From an uncultured Bartonella sp. (GTDB taxonomy: Bacteria > Pseudomonadota > Alphaproteobacteria > Rhizobiales > Rhizobiaceae), in the NCBI RefSeq assembly GCF_945277285.1, contig NZ_CALYPR010000004.1:62001-126000 (forward strand): a stretch of 64,000 nt of DNA, written 5' to 3'. Of the stretch, positions 57,759 through 64,000 are shown piece by piece. The translations under genes were made by a program, and so were the position numbers. Each line of letters begins with the position of its first letter. Position 1 is the first letter of the stretch. The notes beneath the pieces were generated by a model. That model did no database searches, was not told where the DNA came from, and was given only the letters and a program-made list of their open reading frames with translations.

Positions 57759-57787
57759 TTGAAAGGTGGTTAAGATACGCCTATATG
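57759..57787 (+). promoter_or_regulatory. Predicted promoter of the odc leader
   Basis: TTGAAA (57759-57764) and TATATG (57782-57787) with an ideal 17-bp spacer. Transcription would start near 57794, giving a leader of about 430 nt before the odc start. Confidence 0.6.
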
Positions 57788-57793
57788 CGTTTT

Positions 57794-58224
57794 TGCCCAA
57801 AGTCGCACGTGCCTGTGGGTGTCCGCCGGTCCTCGAATGGTGAGTAAAACCGGTACGGTACCTGGACCTAACCGCTCCAGTCATTCTTACGGCCAACCGG
57901 AAGAATGGGGACATCTTGAAGCAACGACGGTGCGGGCCTTTCTGGTGTCTTTCGGCTGTCCAAAAGTCGAAATTACTGAAGAGGCACACCTCATTGCCTT
58001 CCGTGCGGATGCGGTTTTCGTCAATCCAATCTAAAGGCAGACAAAGCGGAACAATGCGAATGCGCGCTGTTCCATCGCCGCAAGTTATGTAAAGCTTTTT
58101 CCGGGTCCTCCAATAACCGGTCAAAACGAATACACGACCTGCACTTTGTCCATGGGCTGATCGTGGCAGATGTCATGAGAAGCAAGATTTGGGAAACTTG
58201 GATGGTTTCCTAAGGAGAACCGAA
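57794..58224 (+). ncRNA. speF-type long leader RNA of ornithine decarboxylase
   Basis: Position, length and host group fit the alphaproteobacterial speF motif (a long conserved leader upstream of ornithine decarboxylase, described by comparative genomics). Within it are stems ATTCTT/AAGAAT (57884-57907), GAGG/CCTC (57980-57991) and GGAACA/TGTTCC (58049-58072). The coincident frame from 57819 or 57837 to 58034 has a protein-like end; whether it is translated is open. The identification rests on context, since I cannot run a covariance model. Confidence 0.6.
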
Positions 58225-59358
58225 ATGGCAACTCAACGTATTCGTGATTTCCTCGCAACACGACGTCCCGAAGGCCCGTGCATGATTCTGGATCTTGATG
58301 TTGTGCGTGAAAATTATGAAGGCTTTGTCAAAGCACTTCCCCAATCACGCATTTTTTATGCCGTCAAAGCCAATCCGGCACCGGAAATTTTACGTTTGCT
58401 GGTGTCATTGGGATCGTCTTTCGATACAGCCACGGTTGCAGAAATCGAAATGGTGCTTGATGCGGGTGCAACACCCGATCGCATTTCTTTTGGCAATACT
58501 ATCAAGAAAGAGCGCGATATTGAGCGCGCCCATGAATTGGGTGTTTCGCTTTTTGCTGTCGACTGTGTGGAAGAAGTTGAAAAAATTGCCCGCGCAGCTC
58601 CCGGTGCCCGGGTTTTCTGCCGCGTTCTTACCGATGGTGAAGGTGCCGAATGGCCATTGTCACGCAAATTCGGTTGCGTGCCGCAAATGGCGGTTTCGGT
58701 TTTGCGCCGTGCCCATGAACTGGGCTTGAAAGCCTATGGCGTTTCTTTCCATGTCGGTTCGCAACAAACAAACCTGAAAGCATGGGATCATGCTTTGGCG
58801 GATGCGTCCAAAGTGTTCAAGACTCTGGCCAAGGAAGGTATTATCCTGAAGCTTGTCAATATGGGTGGCGGTTTTCCGACACGCTATTTGAAGGATGTTC
58901 CCTCTGCACAAGCCTATGGCATGGCCATTTTCGATTCGCTTTCCAAACATTTTGGCAACCGTATTCCTGAAACTATCATTGAGCCGGGACGTGGCATGGT
59001 TGGAAATGCCGGCGTTATCCGTGCAGAAGTAGTGCTGGTTTCCAAAAAATCGGAAAATGACAAATTGCGTTGGGTCTATCTTGATGTCGGTAAATTCAAT
59101 GGTCTTACAGAAACCATGGATGAAGCAATCCGCTATCCGATTGAAACATCGAAAGATGGGGATGAGATGGCACCTTGCGTTTTGGCCGGACCAACCTGTG
59201 ATTCGGCTGATGTTATGTATGAGAAGACACCTTATCCGTTACCGATTTCGCTGACGGTTGGCGACGAGCTCTTCATTAACGGCACAGGAGCCTATACAAC
59301 AACCTATGCTTCAGTGGCTTTTAACGGTTTTGAACCAATCCGTTCCTATGTGATCTGA
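58225..59358 (+). CDS. Ornithine (ornithine/lysine-type) decarboxylase, alanine-racemase fold
   Basis: Group IV PLP decarboxylase of 377 residues that makes putrescine from ornithine. PLP Lys is in FYAVKANPAPEIL, the PLP phosphate loop in NMGGGFPTRY, the catalytic Cys in the LAGPTCDSADVMYE motif and GAYTTTYAS near the end. ATG 58225 follows AAGGAG 7 nt upstream; an upstream ATG in frame (58189) is unlikely. Alphaproteobacterial enzymes often also act on lysine. It is preceded by the speF-type leader. Confidence 0.95.
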   Translation: MATQRIRDFLATRRPEGPCMILDLDVVRENYEGFVKALPQSRIFYAVKANPAPEILRLLVSLGSSFDTATVAEIEMVLDAGATPDRISFGNTIKKERDIERAHELGVSLFAVDCVEEVEKIARAAPGARVFCRVLTDGEGAEWPLSRKFGCVPQMAVSVLRRAHELGLKAYGVSFHVGSQQTNLKAWDHALADASKVFKTLAKEGIILKLVNMGGGFPTRYLKDVPSAQAYGMAIFDSLSKHFGNRIPETIIEPGRGMVGNAGVIRAEVVLVSKKSENDKLRWVYLDVGKFNGLTETMDEAIRYPIETSKDGDEMAPCVLAGPTCDSADVMYEKTPYPLPISLTVGDELFINGTGAYTTTYASVAFNGFEPIRSYVI

Positions 59359-59382
59359 TTGTAAAAAATCGAAGCAGCAATC

Positions 59383-59412
59383 AATGCCCGCAAGTTTAGC
59401 GGGCATTTTTTT
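59383..59412 (+). terminator. Terminator of odc
   Basis: A perfect 9-bp stem AATGCCCGC/GCGGGCATT with a 7-nt loop is followed by a T-run, 25 bp after the stop. Confidence 0.9.
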
Positions 59413-59585
59413 GTCAATTGCAATAAATTATAAACAGCGCTGGTATGCGAGATTTCAAACACTGATAAGGATGTTTACCACTATAATTTTTCTGAATAGA
59501 ATTCTACTTTATCTCGCTCAATGAATTTCGAAAACAATCATAGATTGCCCGGCGTAAATTGGAAAAAAGTAAAAGTGGCGATTGG

Positions 59586-60749
59586 CTATTTCTTGCGGTT
59601 CATTTTTCCGGCAATGGCAGCGTTCAACATGGCTAACGCGGCTTTTTTGGTCAGGCGGAAAGGTTGTTCATCAACCCCTTGATCTTCGACGGCAACACTT
59701 TCAATTAATGCCTTGTCTTTGGCCTTAATCTTCTGGTCTTTTGTCAATCCGGCTAATTTTGTCGGCACATTGGCTGCTTTGCGCAAAGCAAGCAGATGGC
59801 GCACAAAACCGTTAAAGCCGCCTTTTATATTGAGCCGCTCGGCCAAAGTGGTAATTCTGCCACCAATTGCCGATTGGTTATAGGCAATCACATAAGGCAG
59901 AAGAACGCCGGCCGTCATGCCAAAATGGGTCTGGTAACGATTGCTGATCGAACGCGCCAAAGCATGGGTCATGCCAATTCCTTTAGTAGCAGCAAGTGCA
60001 GCCGAAACGGAAGCAGAAAGCATTGCAATTTGCGCATCACTATTGGTCGGGCCGCTTACCGCTTTTGGTAAATGTGAAAAGACAAGTCTCATTGTTTCAA
60101 GCGCCAAAGCATCTGCTACCGGATTGAAGGTCGGATAGCACCAGCTATCAACAGCGTGAACCAGTGCGTTCATGCCGGCACCGGCAATGAAAAAGGCGGG
60201 TGCTGTGCCGGTCAACAGCGGATCGGCAATAACAAAAGTCGGGCTGAGACGTTGGTCATGGAAAGTAAAACCACTATTTTTTGTAGGGTCTACCATATAG
60301 GCATTGTCACTTACTTCGGCGCCACTACCGGCGAGTGTCGGCACTGCTATGAGCGGGGCAAGCGGTGTATAAGGTTGCGGTGCCTTCAACGTTTTGACAT
60401 CGGCGGTTTTAGCACAGAACAGGCGGGTAAGCTTGGCAAGATCAATTGTTGCTCCGCCACCGAAAGCCAGAATGCCGTTGAACCCGCCGCTCAAATAAAG
60501 GCGCACTGTCAGTTCCAGCGTTTCTTGGTTACAAGCTCCATCAAGAGATGAAAAAACACCAAACGATAATTTCAGTTTGTCAATTCGTTTAAGAAGCTTT
60601 TTTAAAGTGGGTGACTGGCTAAGACCACGATCTGTAATGACCATCACTGCGTTCATACCGGTTCGCTCGAAGACCTGATCAAGAGCGGCAAGGCTTTTGA
60701 CTCCGAGCAGAATATTGGTTGGAAATGTCCATTCAGTTGCGATTGTCAT
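59586..60749 (-). CDS. Iron-type alcohol dehydrogenase with altered metal-site residues
   Basis: The 387-residue protein has the iron-ADH fold: the NAD loop LAFGGGATIDLAKL, VPTLAGSGAEVSDNAYMVDP and IADPLLTGTAPAFFIAGAGMNALVHAVDSW. In typical enzymes the last motif reads AGMDALTHAIE; here the metal ligand Asp is Asn. In THALARSISNRYQTHFG the outer two His ligands remain, but the middle His (FucO His267) is Arg. The start is uncertain: ATG 60749, or GTG 60758; neither has an SD. Substrate unknown. Confidence 0.85.
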   Translation of the reverse strand: MTIATEWTFPTNILLGVKSLAALDQVFERTGMNAVMVITDRGLSQSPTLKKLLKRIDKLKLSFGVFSSLDGACNQETLELTVRLYLSGGFNGILAFGGGATIDLAKLTRLFCAKTADVKTLKAPQPYTPLAPLIAVPTLAGSGAEVSDNAYMVDPTKNSGFTFHDQRLSPTFVIADPLLTGTAPAFFIAGAGMNALVHAVDSWCYPTFNPVADALALETMRLVFSHLPKAVSGPTNSDAQIAMLSASVSAALAATKGIGMTHALARSISNRYQTHFGMTAGVLLPYVIAYNQSAIGGRITTLAERLNIKGGFNGFVRHLLALRKAANVPTKLAGLTKDQKIKAKDKALIESVAVEDQGVDEQPFRLTKKAALAMLNAAIAGKMNRKK

Positions 60750-60828
60750 AAGGTACACTTAAGCGAGATTAGAAAAAAAAGCAAAATTGATAAAAGTTTT
60801 ACGCAAATTTCTTCGGGATACTCAAAGG

Positions 60829-62394
60829 TCAGTGACCGCCCACCGCGCCGCTTGATGTTTTCGGTTTTTTGACTGCACAAACCAGCAGTGTGAGAATTGC
60901 AAATAAGAGCGTGAGAATAACGAATGCATCAATAAAAGCCATGACCATCGCTTGCTCGTGGACAATATTATATAGTTGCATCAAAGCTGCGTCTTTCGGA
61001 TTCAAACCCGACATATCAAACTTGTTTGTCAGTATGTTCAATAGGTCGAGTGCCTGATGGTTGCCCCATTGCACGGATTCCGCAAGCCGCTCATAATGGA
61101 AATCGGTACGCCGCATAATGATTGTATTGATAACAGCAAGGCCGACCGCTCCGCCAAGATTGCGAGTGAGGTTGAATAGACCCGAGGCATTTTTGAGTTT
61201 TTCTGCCGAAAGCGTGCCAAGGGCAATAATATTGATTGGCACCATACATAAGATTAGTGAACCCCCACGCAAAATCTGCGGCCAGAACAATTCCCAGAAA
61301 TCCCAGTCTGCTGTCATACCGGTGACCAGCCATGTGCCCCAACCAAAACCGGCAAAGCCCATTGCCATCATCACCCTCGGATCGAGTTTGGTGGACAGAA
61401 AACCGGCAATCGGGGCAGATAAAAACATCGTCAGACCGGAAACAAACATTGTTTCGCCAATCATCAATGCATCATAACCGCGAATTTGGCTCAAATAGAG
61501 CGGATAAAGATAGGTCAAACCATAAAGCCCGATTCCCATTACAAAAGAAAATATCGAGCCAAGAGAAAAATTCAGATTTACAAATGCCTTTAGATCGACG
61601 ATCGGATTTCTGGCGGTGAGAACACGAATGAAAAACAGCACCGCCGAAACACCCATGATAACAGTAAAACGGAAGATCATTTCGTCTTCCATCCAATCAT
61701 TGCGGGGCCCTTCTTCAAGCACATATTCGAGCGAGCCTAAAAAAATTGCCATGGTGATTAAACCGAACCAGTCAAATGACTGGAAAAGTGACGCATCGCC
61801 CTTATCGAAGTCGATGAGTTTCCATGACGCAATGGCAACCAGAATGCCAAATGGAACATTGATAAGAAACAGCCAGTGCCATGAAAAAGCGTGGCTCAAA
61901 TAGCCGCCAACAGTGGGGCCGATGGTTGGCGCCAGTGTTGCTACAAGTCCGACAATAGGTGAAACGATAGACTGTTTTGATGGCGGAAAAATAGTAAAAG
62001 CTGCGGCAAAAACGCTAGGTATCATGCCGCCGCCAATAAAACCTTGAAGAGCGCGATAGGCAATCATCTGTTCAATTGAGCTGGCCGTCGCGCAAAGAGC
62101 CGATGCAATGGTAAAACCGGCAGCAGAAATAGTAAAAAGAACACGCGTTGACCAAAGCCTTCCAAGAAAGCCCGACAACGGAATCATAATCACTTCGGCA
62201 ATAAGATAAGACGTTTGCACCCACGAAATTTCGTCGGAGCTTGCCGAAAGACCTGCCTGAATTTCTGATAACGAGGCCGAGACTACCTGGATGTCGAGGA
62301 TTGCCATGAACATGCCAAAGACCATAGCGACGAAAGCCACAATCTTGCGGGGTTCAATGTGCTCTTCCATAGCGGCCGGAATAGCAGTGGTCAT
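60829..62394 (-). CDS. emrB: DHA2-family MFS multidrug efflux permease (EmrB-like)
   Basis: The 521-residue protein has 14 predicted helices, as DHA2 members do. Motif A-like GFLGRLWSTRVLF and LDIQVVSASLSEIQAGLSASSDEISWVQTSYLIAEVI at the N-terminus match EmrB/QacA. It follows emrA by 7 bp in a two-gene operon. With an outer-membrane channel it should export hydrophobic toxic compounds. No outer-membrane TolC-like gene is present. Confidence 0.93.
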   Translation of the reverse strand: MTTAIPAAMEEHIEPRKIVAFVAMVFGMFMAILDIQVVSASLSEIQAGLSASSDEISWVQTSYLIAEVIMIPLSGFLGRLWSTRVLFTISAAGFTIASALCATASSIEQMIAYRALQGFIGGGMIPSVFAAAFTIFPPSKQSIVSPIVGLVATLAPTIGPTVGGYLSHAFSWHWLFLINVPFGILVAIASWKLIDFDKGDASLFQSFDWFGLITMAIFLGSLEYVLEEGPRNDWMEDEMIFRFTVIMGVSAVLFFIRVLTARNPIVDLKAFVNLNFSLGSIFSFVMGIGLYGLTYLYPLYLSQIRGYDALMIGETMFVSGLTMFLSAPIAGFLSTKLDPRVMMAMGFAGFGWGTWLVTGMTADWDFWELFWPQILRGGSLILCMVPINIIALGTLSAEKLKNASGLFNLTRNLGGAVGLAVINTIIMRRTDFHYERLAESVQWGNHQALDLLNILTNKFDMSGLNPKDAALMQLYNIVHEQAMVMAFIDAFVILTLLFAILTLLVCAVKKPKTSSGAVGGH

Positions 62395-62401
62395 AGGCGC
62401 C

Positions 62402-63508
62402 TCACTTATTGGCTAGCGGCTTGGCGCCTTCCGGTTTGGTGCGTATGTCGACACTGACAACCACACTCATGCCAGCGCGAATCCTTCCCGTTGCCAGGAC
62501 ATCAGCAGGAATAGAAATTCTTACCGGTACACGTTGCACAATTTTGGTAAAATTGCCGGTGGCATTTTGTGGTGGCAAAAGCGAAAAAACCGCACCAGAA
62601 GCCGGCGACAGTGAAACAACCGTTCCTTCAAATGTTTCATCATCCAATCCGTCGACCGAAACACGAACTTTTTCGCCACCATAAATCGACGGCAATTGAG
62701 TTTCTTTGTAGTTGGCGTCAATATAGAGCGCATTGACCGGAACAAGGGCTGCCAAACGCTGGCCGTTGACAACATAGTCGCCTTTTTTACCGGCAAGATT
62801 TCCCAAAACCCCGTCAAAGGGCGCCCTCAAAACCGTAAAATCAAGATCACGACGAGCTTTATCTCGCGCCAGTTCAAGGCTTCTTGTTTCACTGACGGCT
62901 TCGTCATGCTGTGCTTCAAGTACTGTAATATTGGCGGCTGCCGCAGCAATTTGGGCATTTGCTCTGGTGACATTGGCAACAGCCTGATCATAGGCGGATT
63001 GGGCATTGTCAACGGCCGACCGTGCAACATAACTTCCAACGTTCAATTCCTTGGCTCGTTTCAAGGTGATGTCAGCATTGACAAGCACGGCATTGGCTGC
63101 ATCTTTTTGGGCATTTGCTTCGTCAAGAGAAGTTTTTGCTGCAGCAATTTGCGCTTCGATACGCGCCAATGTGTGATTTTGAGTGGCAAGCTTGGCTTCT
63201 GCTTCATCAAAAGCAATTTTATAGTCACCATCATCAAGACAAAACAGTACATCGCCCTTCTTGACATAATGGTTGGTTTCAACTGCAATATCGTTGATAT
63301 AACCATTCACTTTGGGCGCAATAGAAGCAATATCGCCTTGCACATAGGCATCATCGGTGGTTACCATGAAACGCCATTCGGTCAACCAGCGATAGCCCAA
63401 CCATAGGGCAAAAATAGCAACAATAACCGCCACAATTATGACTATATTTTTGTGCGGACGTTTTTTGTCCAGCATTGTCTTTTGCGTGCTGGTTAGAATT
63501 TCTGGCAT
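62402..63508 (-). CDS. emrA: HlyD/EmrA-family membrane-fusion protein
   Basis: The 368-residue adaptor has an N-terminal anchor (VIIVAVIVAIFALWLGYRWL), the lipoyl half TTDDAYVQGDIASIAPKVNGYI, a coiled coil of about residues 95-215 rich in Ala, Glu and Gln, and the second half DFTVLRAPFDGVLGNLAGKKGDYV. The EmrA/VceA motif at residues 55-70 is intact. The promoter region is the tandem repeat at 63531-63614. Only a weak SD precedes ATG 63508. Confidence 0.93.
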   Translation of the reverse strand: MPEILTSTQKTMLDKKRPHKNIVIIVAVIVAIFALWLGYRWLTEWRFMVTTDDAYVQGDIASIAPKVNGYINDIAVETNHYVKKGDVLFCLDDGDYKIAFDEAEAKLATQNHTLARIEAQIAAAKTSLDEANAQKDAANAVLVNADITLKRAKELNVGSYVARSAVDNAQSAYDQAVANVTRANAQIAAAAANITVLEAQHDEAVSETRSLELARDKARRDLDFTVLRAPFDGVLGNLAGKKGDYVVNGQRLAALVPVNALYIDANYKETQLPSIYGGEKVRVSVDGLDDETFEGTVVSLSPASGAVFSLLPPQNATGNFTKIVQRVPVRISIPADVLATGRIRAGMSVVVSVDIRTKPEGAKPLANK

Positions 63509-63530
63509 GGTGCAAAGCTCGATGTCTGAT

Positions 63531-63614
63531 GAAAGAGTGTGGTTTTATCTAAATTGGTTGCAACCGTCAATTGAAAGAGTACGGCTTTATCTAAATTGGT
63601 TGCAACCGTCAATG
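63531..63614 (-). repeat. 42-bp tandem repeat carrying two emrA promoters with palindromic operator candidates
   Basis: Two adjacent 42-bp copies (63531-63572 and 63573-63614) differ at four positions. On the - strand each copy holds TTGACG, a 17-bp spacer and TAAAAC or TAAAGC, with the palindrome GGTTGCAACC (63556-63565 and 63598-63607) between them. This is the layout of a repressor site lying in the spacer of a promoter, duplicated, just upstream of emrA. The regulator is not identified. Confidence 0.7.
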
Positions 63615-63636
63615 AACAGCGTCGGTCAGAAACGTG

Positions 63637-64000
63637 TTAAACGCGCTTTGGGTTGCAATTGGTGCATAATCCACGAATTTCAATAGTTGTTGCGCGAGGG
63701 AAAAAGCCTTCTTTTCGTGTCATATGGAGAATATGTTCGGCGATTTCCGGATCTTCCATTTCGCTTACTTGATTACATTTTTCACAAATGATGAAAACGG
63801 TGAGGCCATGGTTATGCTGTTGCGGATGCTTGCAGGCCATAAAAGCATTGACACTTTCAAGCCGGTGGACAAGCTTTCCGGCAATGAGTTTTTCTAGTGC
63901 GCGATAAACCTGTAAAGGGGCGCGAAAACCGTCGCCCCGCAAGCGGTCAAGTATAGTGTAGGCACTCAAAGGTGCCTTTTCTTTTTCAAGGACCGATAAA
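63637..64000 (-). CDS. Fur-family regulator, Zur-like (N-terminus beyond window)
   Basis: The frame is open to the window edge. The visible part (SAYTILDRLRGDGFRAPLQVYRALEKLI) is the helix-turn-helix of a Fur protein, followed by MACKHPQQHNHGL and two CxxC pairs, ICEKCNQV and LCTNCNP, that hold structural zinc. The TILDRLRGDGFRAPLQVYRAL wording and His-rich middle resemble Zur. It should repress zinc uptake genes at high zinc. It ends 22 bp short of the emr repeats and is transcribed toward them. Confidence 0.88.
   Translation of the reverse strand, partial: LSVLEKEKAPLSAYTILDRLRGDGFRAPLQVYRALEKLIAGKLVHRLESVNAFMACKHPQQHNHGLTVFIICEKCNQVSEMEDPEIAEHILHMTRKEGFFPRATTIEIRGLCTNCNPKRV

Noticed and set aside
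57785..57847. 20-codon frame (ATG 57785) with two Arg in tandem at the front of the odc leader, reminiscent of the enterobacterial SpeFL peptide
   Set aside because: Its ATG lies within the predicted -10 element (TATATG), so the transcript would start after it. Without transcript mapping it is not supportable as a gene.
57735..58124. 129-residue frame on the - strand over the odc leader
   Set aside because: It is antisense to the leader, has no SD and an amino-acid composition like a shadow frame.
1..64000. tRNA, rRNA, insertion sequence, prophage or CRISPR
   Set aside because: Scanning both strands by eye I found no T-loop-like GGTTCRA stretches in tRNA context, no transposase-like protein and no regular spaced repeats.

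Overview
The window reads as one contiguous stretch of an alphaproteobacterial (Rhizobiales) chromosome, with base composition in the mid-40s % GC by eye. The gene set fits a Bartonellaceae-type bacterium with a fuller metabolism than the classic low-GC pathogenic Bartonella: three-gene proton-translocating transhydrogenase, plant-type glutamate-cysteine ligase, alphaproteobacterial ornithine decarboxylase with a long speF-type leader, and a Rhizobiales-like tandem glycine riboswitch. The genus is inferred from gene content and composition only. I see no insertion sequence, prophage, CRISPR array, tRNA or rRNA.

Layout. 1-4.5 kb: end of a polysaccharide deacetylase, an AsmA-like protein, a MOSC protein and an aldo/keto reductase. 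4.8-8.4 kb: a small membrane protein and an aaeBXA-like efflux operon. 8.6-16.2 kb: rsmE, gshA, a baeRF-type protein, a TPR lipoprotein, rpsU, a MaoC hydratase and a COG4091 dehydrogenase with an SAF domain. 16.4-20.8 kb: nnrS and pntAA-pntAB-pntB. 21-28 kb: a PuuD-like amidotransferase, LacI and MarR regulators, then creatininase-like enzyme, COG0523 metallochaperone and WD40 protein, then an Old Yellow Enzyme. 28.3-33.9 kb: tex, a lipoprotein and the metQ-metN-metI methionine importer. 34-40 kb: asd, leuB, Trm112-like, Lon-domain, CnoX/YbbN-like and prolyl-tRNA deacylase genes. 40.2-45.3 kb: crcB, then a tandem glycine riboswitch driving gcvT-gcvH-gcvP. 45.6-50.6 kb: dadA-alr with a divergent Lrp regulator, lldD and a CueR-like regulator. 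50.9-59.4 kb: purine/uracil permease, phosphohexomutase with a monooxygenase-like gene, fpr, eda, a TerB-like protein, a 1.25-kb gene-poor stretch and ornithine decarboxylase. 59.6-64 kb: an unusual iron-type alcohol dehydrogenase, emrAB efflux genes and a partial Fur/Zur regulator.

The genes are largely core metabolism. The less ordinary content lies in the RNA leaders. (1) asd is preceded by a promoter and a 38-codon reading frame with a perfect Shine-Dalgarno. Its last 13 residues are 11/13 Lys/Thr/Ile, the end products downstream of Asd. A 7-bp stem encloses those codons, and a directly adjacent 12-bp helix sequesters the asd ribosome binding site. I interpret this as an attenuator sensing the aspartate family, and it is the strongest candidate here for an undescribed system. 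(2) metQ has four leader segments with mutually exclusive pairings. (3) leuB is preceded by a short Leu-containing reading frame with a strong SD. (4) odc has a roughly 430-nt speF-type leader with its own promoter. (5) emrA has a 42-bp tandem duplication, each copy carrying a promoter and a palindromic operator candidate. With the glycine riboswitch, amino-acid and polyamine supply in this region appears to be controlled mainly at the RNA level.
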